DNA from: Laspinema palackyanum D2a
Lineage (GTDB): Bacteria > Cyanobacteriota > Cyanobacteriia > Cyanobacteriales > Laspinemataceae
NCBI GenBank assembly: GCA_025370845.1
Contig: JAMXFF010000008.1
Coordinates: 55,775-119,774 of the forward strand
DNA length: 64,000 bases
Reading direction: 5' to 3'
Positions 53,319-63,698 of this stretch are shown in pieces. The position numbers and the translations under genes are program-made. The stretch's first letter is position 1. Each line of letters begins with the position of its first letter. The notes below the pieces were generated by a model. The model worked only from the letters and a program-made list of their open reading frames with translations, was not told the origin of the DNA and searched no databases.

Positions 53319-56060
53319 ATGACTTCCACCATTCCTAACTTACCGAGTCAATATGAACCCAAGACGACAGAAGCCAAGTGGCAAGCGTTTTGGGAAGAGA
53401 ATCAGGTTTTTAAAGCGGACCCGAATCACCCGGGAGAGCCTTACTGTATCATGATTCCCCCCCCGAATGTTACGGGTAGCTTACACATGGGACACGCCTT
53501 TGAAAGCGCCCTGATTGACGTGCTGGTGCGCTATCATCGCATGAAAGGGCGCAATACCCTATGGTTGCCGGGGACGGATCATGCCAGTATTGCGGTTCAG
53601 ACGATTTTGGAACGACAACTGCGCGAAGATGGCAAAACCCGGGATCAAGTGGGACGGGAGAAGTTCCTGGAACGCGCTTGGCAGTGGAAAGAAGAGTCGG
53701 GTAATACGATTACCAATCAGTTGCGCCGGTTGGGTGTTTCTGTGGATTGGACTCGCGAACGGTTTACGATGGATACCGGACTCTCAAAGGCGGTTTTGGA
53801 AGCGTTTATCGCCTTGCATGAGGAGGGACTGATTTATCGCGGTAAATATATGGTGAACTGGTGTCCGGCGAGTCAGTCTGCGGTGTCGGATTTGGAGGTA
53901 GAACAGCGGGAAGTGAATGGTCATTTATGGCACTTTCGCTATCCCCTCAGTGATGGATCGGGATTTGTGGAGGTGGCGACGACTCGACCCGAAACAATGT
54001 TAGGAGATACGGCAGTTGCGGTTAATCCCAATGACGATCGCTACAAAGGGTTAATTGGGAAAATGTTGACCCTGCCGATTATGAATCGGGAAATTCCAAT
54101 TGTGGGAGATGAGTTTGTTGACCCAAGTTTTGGGACGGGTTGTGTTAAAGTAACTCCGGCCCATGATCCGAATGATTTTGAAATGGGAATGCGGCACAAT
54201 TTGCCGTTTATTACCATTATGAATAAAGATGGGTCATTGAATGAGAATGCCGGACCTTTTGCCGGACGCGATCGCCAGGATGCCAGAAAGGCGGTAGTGC
54301 AGCAGTTGGAGGCAGATGGACTGCTGGTGAAGGTGGAGGAGTATAAGCATACGGTTCCTTATAGCGATCGTGGTAAAGTGCCAGTAGAACCCCTGATTTC
54401 AACTCAGTGGTTTGTCAAAATTGACTCCCTCTCCAGTCGCGCCTTGAACTTCTTGGATGAGGAAAATTCGCCTCGGTTTGTCCCCGATCGCTGGACGAAA
54501 GTCTATCGCGATTGGTTGGAAAAACTCAAAGATTGGTGTATTTCTCGTCAACTCTGGTGGGGACATCAAATTCCCGCTTGGTATGCCATTAGTGAAACCG
54601 GGGGAATGATTGCCGATGATACGCCGTTTGTGGTGGCAAAATCTGCTGAGGAAGCTACGGCTAAACTGAAAGCTCAATTTGGAGAAACCGTCCAAATTCA
54701 ACAAGACCCGGATGTTTTGGATACTTGGTTTTCCTCGGGATTATGGCCGTTTTCTACCTTGGGATGGCCGGATAAAACTGAAGATCTGGACACCTATTAT
54801 CCCACGACAACCCTGGTTACCGGCTTTGATATCATCTTCTTCTGGGTGGCGCGGATGACGATGATGGCGGGACATTTTACAAAAAAAATGCCCTTTAAAG
54901 ATGTGTACATTCATGGATTAGTCCGGGATGAAAACAATAAAAAAATGTCCAAGTCTTCGGGGAATGGGATTGACCCGTTGCTGTTGATTGAAAAATACGG
55001 GACCGATTCTCTCCGTTATACCTTAATTCGCGAAGTGGTTGGGGCGGGTCAAGATATTCGCTTGGAATATAATCGGACAACGGATGAGTCTGCCTCGGTG
55101 GAAGCGTCACGGAATTTCACGAATAAACTGTGGAATGCGGCGCGGTTTGTGATGATGAATTTGGAGGGACAGACGCCGGAACAGTTGGGTAATCCCGGGG
55201 AAAATGCGGCGGGGTTGGAACTGTGCGATCGCTGGATTTTGTCGCGCTATTATCACACGGTGCAACAAACTTGTGAGTCAGTCGATACCTACGGATTAGG
55301 AGATGCTGCCAAAATCTTGTATGAGTTTATTTGGGGTGATTTCTGTGATTGGTATATTGAATTAGTCAAGTCGCGGTTACAGGGAGAAGATGCCGCATCC
55401 CGACAGGTGGCGCAACAAACCCTCGCCTTCGTATTAGAGGGAATTCTCAAATTACTCCATCCGTTTGTTCCTCATATCACCGAGGAAATTTGGCATACGT
55501 TAACCCAAGCAGAATCCACGGCATCTTTAGCGGTACAATCCTATCCCGACACTGACGCTAATTTGATAAATGGTGAATTAGAATCTGATTTTCAATTAAT
55601 CATCGGTGCGATTCGGACCATTCGGAATTTACGCGCTGAGGTGGATATTAAACCTGGGGCAAAAATTAAGGCAATTTTGCAAAGTGACAGCGACAAAGAA
55701 CGGGATATTCTCCAGCGAGGGGAATCTTACATTCAAAATTTAGCCAAAGTTGCAGAATTGACCATTACCCCAGCTTTAGCAGAAGAACCAGAACAAACCA
55801 TCGCGGGAGTGGTGGGAACAGTCCAAGTCTTAGTGCCTCTGGCAGGAGTGGTGGATATCGAACAACTCTGTGCCAAACTAGAGAAAAGTTTGGGTAAAAT
55901 TGAGGGGGAAGTGAAATCCATTTCTGGGCGATTATCTAACGCTAAATTCGTGGATAAAGCACCGCCAGAAGTGGTTCAAGGGGCGCGAGATAGCCTCGCA
56001 GAAGCGGAAAAGCAGGGGGAAATCTTACGCGATCGCCTCCGTCAATTAAGAGGGGAATAA
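53319..56060 (+). CDS. valS: valyl-tRNA synthetase
   Basis: 913 residues, class I synthetase. HIGH motif [20 protein letters not shown] near the N terminus, editing domain ([39 protein letters not shown]), KMSKS in [16 protein letters not shown], the anticodon-binding domain and a C-terminal coiled coil ([38 protein letters not shown]). It charges tRNA-Val and edits mischarged threonine. Start ATG at 53319, no clear strong ribosome site. Length and motifs are standard. Confidence 0.98.
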   Translation: MTSTIPNLPSQYEPKTTEAKWQAFWEENQVFKADPNHPGEPYCIMIPPPNVTGSLHMGHAFESALIDVLVRYHRMKGRNTLWLPGTDHASIAVQTILERQLREDGKTRDQVGREKFLERAWQWKEESGNTITNQLRRLGVSVDWTRERFTMDTGLSKAVLEAFIALHEEGLIYRGKYMVNWCPASQSAVSDLEVEQREVNGHLWHFRYPLSDGSGFVEVATTRPETMLGDTAVAVNPNDDRYKGLIGKMLTLPIMNREIPIVGDEFVDPSFGTGCVKVTPAHDPNDFEMGMRHNLPFITIMNKDGSLNENAGPFAGRDRQDARKAVVQQLEADGLLVKVEEYKHTVPYSDRGKVPVEPLISTQWFVKIDSLSSRALNFLDEENSPRFVPDRWTKVYRDWLEKLKDWCISRQLWWGHQIPAWYAISETGGMIADDTPFVVAKSAEEATAKLKAQFGETVQIQQDPDVLDTWFSSGLWPFSTLGWPDKTEDLDTYYPTTTLVTGFDIIFFWVARMTMMAGHFTKKMPFKDVYIHGLVRDENNKKMSKSSGNGIDPLLLIEKYGTDSLRYTLIREVVGAGQDIRLEYNRTTDESASVEASRNFTNKLWNAARFVMMNLEGQTPEQLGNPGENAAGLELCDRWILSRYYHTVQQTCESVDTYGLGDAAKILYEFIWGDFCDWYIELVKSRLQGEDAASRQVAQQTLAFVLEGILKLLHPFVPHITEEIWHTLTQAESTASLAVQSYPDTDANLINGELESDFQLIIGAIRTIRNLRAEVDIKPGAKIKAILQSDSDKERDILQRGESYIQNLAKVAELTITPALAEEPEQTIAGVVGTVQVLVPLAGVVDIEQLCAKLEKSLGKIEGEVKSISGRLSNAKFVDKAPPEVVQGARDSLAEAEKQGEILRDRLRQLRGE

Positions 56061-56181
56061 TCCGAAACCACCCTAACTGTTGAAGATAAATCTGCCTCCG
56101 GTCCTCTCTCTCCTTGAGAATGGGACCGGAAAGCAACAATTCTCGCCCATTCCCATCCATCACCTTTTGAAGCAGACTGCA

Positions 56182-56664
56182 ATGATATACTTAGCTCAGG
56201 TGCAAAAAAAAGGATTCTTAGGCAAAACCGGGTTGCGATTATTAGCCTGTCAGAAATCTGGAGATATCTGGGCTTTGGTGTCAGAAACTGAGCCAATTCT
56301 CACCACAGAATCCAATGCCTTTGGCGAGGGAATTCTGGTTTTAGCCGAAATTACCACAGGGGGACAAATTCGCAGTATCAATGAGGCGACGGAATGGGCG
56401 ATTAATCTGATTCAGCAATATTTGACCAAAGGATTGACGCCGGATTTTTTACAGGACCAGGCGGATGAAATTGAACAATGGCGACAATCTTTGACCTTAC
56501 AAAGTCAGGAACTTTCTCGTCGAGCCCTAGAATTAGAAGCCCGCAGAGACCAACTTCAAGCCTTAGAAGAAAAGCTCAAAAAAGAACAACGCCGCTTGGA
56601 AATATTGGCGCAACGATTGGAAGGGTCGGCGGAGGATAGCAGCGAGGAGAAGGGGGAAGATTAG
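56182..56664 (+). CDS. conserved-looking coiled-coil protein, unknown
   Basis: 160 residues from the ATG at 56182; an earlier in-frame ATG at 56080 is possible but the sequence before 56182 looks non-coding. N-terminal beta-rich part (MIYLAQVQKKGFLGKTGLRL, ACQKSGDIWALVSETEPI), NAFGEGILVLAEITTGGQIR, then a long coiled coil (QADEIEQWRQSLTLQSQELS ... EARRDQLQALEEKLKKEQRR) and an acidic end. I do not recognise a named family. It follows valS by 121 bases and precedes the helicase pair by 166. Confidence 0.7.
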   Translation: MIYLAQVQKKGFLGKTGLRLLACQKSGDIWALVSETEPILTTESNAFGEGILVLAEITTGGQIRSINEATEWAINLIQQYLTKGLTPDFLQDQADEIEQWRQSLTLQSQELSRRALELEARRDQLQALEEKLKKEQRRLEILAQRLEGSAEDSSEEKGED

Positions 56665-56830
56665 GTAAGAATAAAAGGGGCAAATTTGGCTTGACAAGAT
56701 TCATAATTAGTGATAAATAATCCAGGAAAAAGCTGGGGATGATGGCTAAAAATGGGATGTTGTAGGGAGAGACAATTTAAGGTAAAATGAAACCACAGTT
56801 TCACGCCCAGGCGATGGCTCGATCGCCAAG

Positions 56831-59800
56831 ATGCCGCACTATGAATTAGGAGTGATTGTGCCGTCGATTGAAGCAGATCCCACCAATTTTGTTGAATTAC
56901 TGGAAATTGTCCGGGATGGATATGAAATCTCTTTAAAACCGGGAGATTACAAGGGAACCTTCACGATCGCCCGCGCAGTGACGATTCGCGGCAGTGGCGG
57001 TGATTCTGTGCTGTTTGCGGTGGATGCGCCTGCGGTGGTGGTGACGGTTGCCGGAGTGCGCTTAGAGAATTTGGCGATCGCCCGAACTGTTGGGGGTGAA
57101 ACGGGTGCTGTGGCGGTGAGGGGTGAGGCAAATACCGCGCCGATTTTGCATCAGGTGAGATTAACCGGCAGCGCGGAAAATGTCCAGTGGGAAGGCGCAA
57201 TTTGGGAGGTTCCAGGGCGATTGGAGTTTGGTGAGATTGAACCCAATCACCAGGTAGAAAAGGGTTGGGAACTGCAACTGGGTGAGTCTTGTCAGGTGGT
57301 GTCGGACTTGGATTGGTTGCAAGTGCGATCGCAATATTTGTCTCCGGGGTTGCAGTTGCTGCAAATGGCAGTGAATTCCCAGGGAATCCCCGCAGGCACT
57401 CGACTCTCAGGGTCGGTATATTTATGTTCCGAGGGGGACAAGCGCGAGATTCAGGTAACTGCTGAAATTATCAGTCGAGTGGAATGGGTGACGACGGTAG
57501 TACCCTCGGAGAAATCTGCTGCTGCCAAGCAGGAGGAGGCAAAGTGGGGGTATCGCTTGGTTGGCAAAACCGCGATCGCCAATGTGATTCGGGAACTGGT
57601 AGGTGAGAAACCCGGCGATCGCGATGAGGATTTTCGCAGTCGTCGCGATCGCGCGGAACTGTTATTCGCACAATTGTTAGAACAGCGATCGCACTCCTTT
57701 TACCTGCGCCGTTTGGGAAGCGGGAAAGAAGCGGGAGAGGAACGCTGGCAACTCACCCTTGCTTGCGATCGGGATGAACCGGGAATTCCTCTGCTAGAAA
57801 AGCGCTACAAAACCTTATCTTTAAAAGCCGTAGTCAGTCCCGATGGACGGGGGGGATTACGCTTAATTGATGTTAATTTTGTTCCCCAAACGCGGGGACG
57901 GGGGGATGGGTTTACGGTTCTCTGTCGTCTGCGGTTGCTGCCGGATCATCAGTATGATTTAGGCGTTCCTCGTTCTGCCTTGAAGCGCATGGCAAAACTG
58001 CCGGTTTCGGGAGATTTAATCCCCACGGAGGAACAACTTCAGGCATGGCGGGTTTATGTAGAAATTGAAAAACGAATTGCTGAGTCACGGCAGTTTTGTG
58101 TGCCGTTTATTGGTCATAATTATGGGGCGGATGCGCGTCGGATTAGCTTTGAATTAGACAGTCGCGAGGCAACCATTGACGGCAGCAGCGAAACCGAATT
58201 AGCCGCCGGGGAATTCTGGAGTCGCACTTATAAAGCCCGCAGCGAACAAATTCGTCTATTTGAAAGTTCTCCTCTGGGAAAAAGTGGCCGGGATGGACGA
58301 ATTTTAGGGCGAATTGACTCGGTGGATACTGAACGGCGGTTGCTGAGAATTAAGCCAGATTCTGACTTGCTGGAGTTGATGGCGGGGGGTTACTATCAGT
58401 TGCCGGAAACGGGGTATTTATTCTTTGAAGCCTTTGGGGAACTGAGTCAAATCACTCATAAAATGAACGCATTAAAACGGCTGGAACAGGGTCATAGTCA
58501 GAATCCCTTTTTAGGTCAATTTTTCTTTGATGCGGGACAGGCAAGGGTTCCCAAAAACCTGGTAAAACTGGAGAGGGCGGAGTTACTATTACCTGCTGCC
58601 AATCCGCAGCAAATTGCAGCAGTGGAAATGGTGTTATCTGCCAAAGATTTGGTCTTAATTCAAGGTCCTCCGGGGACGGGAAAAACCACGGTAATTGCAG
58701 AAATTTGCTACCAAGTGGCGCGACGAGGGGGACGAACGTTAATCGCATCTCAAGCGAATTTAGCGGTGGATAATGCTTTGAGTCGATTGGTGCATAGTCC
58801 CGTTATTCGGGCGTTGCGAAAGGGAAAAGCGGAGAAGGTGCAGGAAGAAGGTGCACCTTATTTAGAAGAGAATGCGATCGGGACTTGGCTGCAAAATACG
58901 GCGAGTCACTGTGAGACAGACTTGGAAAAACGGCGCAATGATTTAGCCTTTTATTACCAAATGCGGAAGGTGGCGGCGGAATTTGAGGTATATTTGGCAG
59001 CGGAAGAAGCACTCGCCAGCGATCGCCTATTTTGGAAAGAACGTCAGGAGAGTTTACTCGAAAATCGGGCCATTTGGGAACAGCAGTATCAAGCGGCACA
59101 AGCGCAAAATCCCGAGGTAAAACGAGTGAGTGCGGAGTTGGCAGCGTTGTTAGCAACTGCGCCGAATGTGCCCTGGGAATCTCCCGATGTGGTGAAGTTA
59201 TTGGCTGAAATTCGCCCCTATACTCTGGAAGATAGTAGGGTTAAAAATTTTATTGATGCGGTGCGCGTGGCGTTACCTTTAACCCAAGAATTGGGATGGA
59301 TTCGTCCCGATCGCGGTGCATTTGGGTTAGCCGATTGGTGTTGCGAAACCGTTGCGCCGGAGTTGGCTAAATTAAGGGAAATTGTCACAGAAGCGAATCG
59401 CACTGCTGAGGCGATCGCTGCTGCTGCAACTGCCGTCCAACAATTTCGGACAGATTCCACCCCATTGCAGCAATTGCAAGGGGAATATGAACAAGCCTTA
59501 ACTAAGCAAAAATCCCTCCAGCAACGCTTTCAAAATTTACAAACTCGTAAGTTAGAAATTGACCGCGTAATTAAAGAGGTGGGGGTTTGGTTAGAAACAG
59601 CACCCGCCCAAGTTTATACCATTTTAAGACAAGCGGTGCAAACGGGTCAACCCTTTAACAGTAAATTGATTCATGTTCCCGATAGTTTACTGGCGATCGC
59701 CCAAACCTTGAATGTGGCAATTATGCCCAACTATGGCAATCATCCGGTGACGGAACTGCCAAATTGGGAGCAATTTATCAAAGCCTTAGCTTATGAAACT

Positions 59801-61837
59801 AAGGGCAGTTTTCGCAATACCAAAGGCAATCATTCCTATTTCCATGAATTTTTGCACCGCAGTCTGAATCAGCCTCCGATTGTCTTTTCAGCAGGCGATC
59901 GCAGTTTATGGCGGGAACTGGCGGCAGGATATGGCAATTATCCCCAACTGACGGCATCGGGACGGCAGAATTTAGTGGTCAAAACCCAGGAAGTTTTACA
60001 GCAGCAGCAACAGCAGTATGCCACCCTTTGGACAACTCAGGCAGTCGAATTGACCCTGCAACAAATCGCCCAAACCACCATCGATGAAATTGTCACCCAG
60101 GCGCGTCAATGTTTACTCCCCCTGAAAACGGAAACCGAACAGGGATTAAGCCATATCGGACAACAGTGGCATCAAATTCAACATTGGATTGCCGCCCAAA
60201 AACCTCAACTCGAACAATCGCAATCTGCCCTAAATTTATTGCGTCAAGAAGGGGAAAAGACTTTACAACAAGCGCTGTCCCAGTTACAAGAGTTAAGCCA
60301 AAAACCGCACTTACCCCCCGCCATTTTAACCGTAGTTCAGCGATATCAAGCTAACCGGGCCTTAATTTGGGAAAACCCATCGGAATTTGCGACACTGGTG
60401 CAATCCTGGGAGAGTCGAATTGCTAACTTAGAAACTGCTATTGCTACTTTAGCCCCCTTTGAAGTGTTAGGTCATATTCAGACTCTAATTACCGCCTATC
60501 TCACCCAGCAACAACAAAATTTGCAACCTTTGCAACAGCAACTAGAACAGTGTGAACTAGAATTGCATGAAATCACTCAACAACTGACTACCAATCTGCC
60601 AGAACCCTTACTCAAGCACCGCAACTGGTGGCGGAACACCTGGGAAACCCTGCGCGATCGCCTGCCGCAAATCTCCGAGGAACAGTGCTGTGATTTGCCC
60701 TTTTTACATCAAGTCAAAACCCAGTTTGAAACCTGGGAACAGGCGGGAAATCAGGAAGAACAGTATCTCGATCGCTATCAAAACTTAGTCCAAGATTGGA
60801 TTGCCAAACTCCGCCATCCTTCGGAACAGGACCGGAATGAATTGCGCCAAATTTATCTGGACAATGCCAATGTAATTGGGATTACCTGTGTCCAAGCAGC
60901 GCGGCGAGACTTTTCTGAAGAATTTAATAAATTTGATGTGGTGATTGTCGATGAAGTCAGCAAATGCACACCGCCAGAATTATTAATCCCCGCCCTCAAA
61001 GCGAAACGGTTAGTCTTAGTGGGGGACCGATGTCAGTTACCGCCCATGCTGAATGATGATACCATCGAAGATATTGCTGTGGAAATGGGCAGCAGTAAAG
61101 ATGCCTTGCAATTTTTAGAAGACTCCTTCTTTAAACTCCAATTTGATGCCGCCCCCGAGTCTATCAAAACCATGCTGACGATTCAATATCGGATGCATCC
61201 CAACATCATGGGCGCGATTAATCAATTTTACGATCGCCGTCTACAATGCGGCATTTTAGACCCGGATCAAGCGCGCAAACATCACCTGGATAGTGCCATT
61301 ATCCAGGAACACCAACACCTGATTTGGGTGAAAATGCCCCAAGACTCGACCTTTGGCGAACGCAAAGAAGGAACCTCCTTTATTAATCCCAAAGAAATAG
61401 AGGCGATCGAGCAAATTTGTCAGGATATGGAAAACACTTGGTCCGAGAAAATTGCCCAGGGTCATCCGCCCAAAGAGATTGGCATTATCACCTTTTATCG
61501 CGCCCAACTGAACCGGATTGAAGAGAGAATTCTGGACGGGAACCGCTTTCCTTCCCTGCAAATTAGAACCGGAACTGTTGACCAATTTCAAGGCATGGAA
61601 CGGTCCGTGATTATTGTGAGTATGGTTCGCAACAATTCCGAGGGGAAAGTGGGATTTGCCAAAAAATCGGAACGGGTGAATGTGGCATTTTCTCGCGCAC
61701 GGGAATTGCTGGTTATCGTCGGCTGTCATCAATTATTCGCCCATCATCATGGGGAAGTAGGGCGAATTTATTCAGAAGTGTCTAATGTTGTGCATCATCA
61801 AGGAGGTCTAATTGATGTTTCTCGAATCCTCCCCTAA
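56831..61837 (+). CDS. very large SF1 (Upf1-like) helicase with beta-helix N terminus
   Basis: 1668 residues. Residues about 20-135 look like a right-handed beta-helix (ISLKPGDYKGTFTIARAVTI, VVVTVAGVRLENLAIARTVG), and 140-215 like a BACON or Ig-like domain (SDLDWLQVRSQYLSPGLQLL). The helicase core is split: Walker A GPPGTGKTTVIAEICYQVAR (about 612) and LIASQANLAVDNALSRL, then a 700-residue glutamine-rich coiled-coil insertion. After it come the Walker B region VVIVDEVSKCTPPELLIPAL (about 1374), LVGDRCQLPPML, IQYRMHPNIMGAINQFYDRR, TGTVDQFQGMERSVIIVS and VNVAFSRARELLVIV. All SF1 motifs are present. It overlaps the phospholipase-D-motif gene by 26 bases, so they are co-translated. Confidence 0.9.
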   Translation: MPHYELGVIVPSIEADPTNFVELLEIVRDGYEISLKPGDYKGTFTIARAVTIRGSGGDSVLFAVDAPAVVVTVAGVRLENLAIARTVGGETGAVAVRGEANTAPILHQVRLTGSAENVQWEGAIWEVPGRLEFGEIEPNHQVEKGWELQLGESCQVVSDLDWLQVRSQYLSPGLQLLQMAVNSQGIPAGTRLSGSVYLCSEGDKREIQVTAEIISRVEWVTTVVPSEKSAAAKQEEAKWGYRLVGKTAIANVIRELVGEKPGDRDEDFRSRRDRAELLFAQLLEQRSHSFYLRRLGSGKEAGEERWQLTLACDRDEPGIPLLEKRYKTLSLKAVVSPDGRGGLRLIDVNFVPQTRGRGDGFTVLCRLRLLPDHQYDLGVPRSALKRMAKLPVSGDLIPTEEQLQAWRVYVEIEKRIAESRQFCVPFIGHNYGADARRISFELDSREATIDGSSETELAAGEFWSRTYKARSEQIRLFESSPLGKSGRDGRILGRIDSVDTERRLLRIKPDSDLLELMAGGYYQLPETGYLFFEAFGELSQITHKMNALKRLEQGHSQNPFLGQFFFDAGQARVPKNLVKLERAELLLPAANPQQIAAVEMVLSAKDLVLIQGPPGTGKTTVIAEICYQVARRGGRTLIASQANLAVDNALSRLVHSPVIRALRKGKAEKVQEEGAPYLEENAIGTWLQNTASHCETDLEKRRNDLAFYYQMRKVAAEFEVYLAAEEALASDRLFWKERQESLLENRAIWEQQYQAAQAQNPEVKRVSAELAALLATAPNVPWESPDVVKLLAEIRPYTLEDSRVKNFIDAVRVALPLTQELGWIRPDRGAFGLADWCCETVAPELAKLREIVTEANRTAEAIAAAATAVQQFRTDSTPLQQLQGEYEQALTKQKSLQQRFQNLQTRKLEIDRVIKEVGVWLETAPAQVYTILRQAVQTGQPFNSKLIHVPDSLLAIAQTLNVAIMPNYGNHPVTELPNWEQFIKALAYETKGSFRNTKGNHSYFHEFLHRSLNQPPIVFSAGDRSLWRELAAGYGNYPQLTASGRQNLVVKTQEVLQQQQQQYATLWTTQAVELTLQQIAQTTIDEIVTQARQCLLPLKTETEQGLSHIGQQWHQIQHWIAAQKPQLEQSQSALNLLRQEGEKTLQQALSQLQELSQKPHLPPAILTVVQRYQANRALIWENPSEFATLVQSWESRIANLETAIATLAPFEVLGHIQTLITAYLTQQQQNLQPLQQQLEQCELELHEITQQLTTNLPEPLLKHRNWWRNTWETLRDRLPQISEEQCCDLPFLHQVKTQFETWEQAGNQEEQYLDRYQNLVQDWIAKLRHPSEQDRNELRQIYLDNANVIGITCVQAARRDFSEEFNKFDVVIVDEVSKCTPPELLIPALKAKRLVLVGDRCQLPPMLNDDTIEDIAVEMGSSKDALQFLEDSFFKLQFDAAPESIKTMLTIQYRMHPNIMGAINQFYDRRLQCGILDPDQARKHHLDSAIIQEHQHLIWVKMPQDSTFGERKEGTSFINPKEIEAIEQICQDMENTWSEKIAQGHPPKEIGIITFYRAQLNRIEERILDGNRFPSLQIRTGTVDQFQGMERSVIIVSMVRNNSEGKVGFAKKSERVNVAFSRARELLVIVGCHQLFAHHHGEVGRIYSEVSNVVHHQGGLIDVSRILP

Positions 61838-63698
61838 ACCGATTGATTCCTCCCTGCAATCCTCGGTGGAAAAACTCGAAAAATCCAGTCCGGGATTATC
61901 GGTGATTGCCGCTAGACAATTCCGGTATTCTCTGGTTCAAACGGGCATTGAATTGATGGTAACTTCCCCTCGAAAATTCAATGTTTTAGAAGAATTTATC
62001 CTCCGGGCCAGCCTAGAAATTACCCCAAACCCCACGGAGGTTGAACTTGCCCAGGTCCTAGGTTTGGACCCCATATTTGTCAGAAATACCAGCGCAAACC
62101 TCCAGGCATTAAATACCCTAAAAGTTCTCCCCGATGGGTCCATTCAAATTACCCCAGAAGGTCGAACTTTTTATGAAAAAGGGTCCGTCCCGCAACCGCC
62201 AGAAAGTCACCCCCTCTATGCGATCGCCGACCCTTTATTAGAGGCGACTGCCTTTGAACTCAATCCCCTGCGCGAATCCGCCTTAAACCTCCCCAATTTA
62301 GGCGATTTTCTCCCCCTGAATAGCCGCATTCAATCCGTGGAATCCCTTACCCTCCCAGAAGTCCAGCAACGCCTCATCCATCAAGGATTGGGGTTCCACA
62401 GTCCCGAATCCGGCAAAGAAGTCACCGCCTTCCAAATCGCAGAATCGCCGGAAACCCGCTGGCAATCTGTAGCATTGTTTGCCATTTTTGATACCCTCAA
62501 TCAGCGTTTGACGCTGCAACTACGACGGGGACAGCAGTTACTAGAATCCGCCACCCTTTGGCTAGAAACACTCCAATCCGAGGGAGAAATTTCCCTAACG
62601 GAATTGTTTGCCCTTCCTTGTAAGGAAAGTTCCCCACCGGAGAATCCAGAAGTTGAAGCTAGACTGGAACAAGTCCGAACAGCAGCAACTACCAGTGAGG
62701 ATAATGCCGAAGAAAATACCCCGGAAACCGGCAGTGTAATTTTAATTGCAGAAAGCCAGATTCAGACCCAATTTTTAGAAACCTTGAAAACCGCCAATCA
62801 TCAGGTTTTAATCTATTTGCCTCAATTTATAGAACAAGGGATAGATTATCGCCTGTTACAAGGATTAGAAACCCTTGTCAAGCGCGGGGTTTGGATTCTC
62901 ATGGGACAGGGAACTGTATCGGAGAAATCCTCAGAAACTCCCCCAATTTTGCCCGAATGGCTGACAAAATTGGCGGCAATCAAAACCGCCGAAGGACTAT
63001 CTGCTATACAATTCGTTGAATTACAACAGTCTCACGCGAAAGAGGTGGTGATCGATCGCCAGATTTATATCTGTAGCGCGCCTAATTGGCTAACTTATGG
63101 AGGCGACTGCCTACCCCAGGGAGAATCTGTCTATCAAGTCACCCAACCCGAAATCGTCAGCGATGCCTATCAATCCCTTTCCACCCAATTTCAACAACGC
63201 GCTGAATCCCTGTGGCAGCAGGCAATTATCAGTCAGGATGAGTCCCTTGCCACCACCTCTCTAAGTATCTGGGGTGCGTTGGGTATGACAGAAACCGCCT
63301 TACAGCAGATTCAGGACCGGGGGTGGCGAGAATTGCTGCCAATTTGGCTGAAAATCGCTTGTCAGGGCTTGCGATCGCAGCAAATGTCCCCGGATGACCC
63401 AAGCTTGAATCAGGCGCTTTCCCAGCTATCGGAACTCACTCCAGATTCCCCTCAACTGGATAGCTTGTGCGATGCATGGCGGCAGGTGATAGCGGTTATT
63501 GCCACTGGCGATCGCACCCTTGCGCTCAATTTACTCTGTGAACCCGTCTGGCAAGACTTCATCCGCCTGGGGATTGCATCGGAGGCAGTCGAGTCACCCG
63601 ATGCCTTTATTGATAGTGAACTGGCTAAATTGGCGACAACCGTTTCCTCTATTCAGAATCTTCCTTTGAAAAAATCTAAACGTCACAAGTCGGGATAA
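61812..63698 (+). CDS. winged-helix plus phospholipase-D-like protein, helicase partner
   Basis: 628 residues. The N-terminal 120 residues look like a DNA-binding helical domain (FNVLEEFILRASLEITPNPT, EVELAQVLGLDPIFVRNTSA, LQALNTLKVLPDGSIQITPE). A PLD-type domain covers about 310-455: VILIAESQIQTQFLETLKTA, LQGLETLVKRGVWILMGQGT, and one HxKx4D motif, SHAKEVVIDRQIYICSAPNW (about 407). PLD nucleases need two HKD motifs, so it would have to dimerise. The C-terminal 170 residues are helical. Its start lies within the end of the helicase gene. Function unknown; nuclease activity is inference. Confidence 0.75.
   Translation: MMFLESSPKPIDSSLQSSVEKLEKSSPGLSVIAARQFRYSLVQTGIELMVTSPRKFNVLEEFILRASLEITPNPTEVELAQVLGLDPIFVRNTSANLQALNTLKVLPDGSIQITPEGRTFYEKGSVPQPPESHPLYAIADPLLEATAFELNPLRESALNLPNLGDFLPLNSRIQSVESLTLPEVQQRLIHQGLGFHSPESGKEVTAFQIAESPETRWQSVALFAIFDTLNQRLTLQLRRGQQLLESATLWLETLQSEGEISLTELFALPCKESSPPENPEVEARLEQVRTAATTSEDNAEENTPETGSVILIAESQIQTQFLETLKTANHQVLIYLPQFIEQGIDYRLLQGLETLVKRGVWILMGQGTVSEKSSETPPILPEWLTKLAAIKTAEGLSAIQFVELQQSHAKEVVIDRQIYICSAPNWLTYGGDCLPQGESVYQVTQPEIVSDAYQSLSTQFQQRAESLWQQAIISQDESLATTSLSIWGALGMTETALQQIQDRGWRELLPIWLKIACQGLRSQQMSPDDPSLNQALSQLSELTPDSPQLDSLCDAWRQVIAVIATGDRTLALNLLCEPVWQDFIRLGIASEAVESPDAFIDSELAKLATTVSSIQNLPLKKSKRHKSG

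Noticed and set aside
56831..63698. Calling the helicase/PLD pair a DISARM system.
   Set aside because: DISARM needs a methyltransferase and DrmB (DUF1998), neither of which is present, and the helicase here is SF1 Upf1-like.
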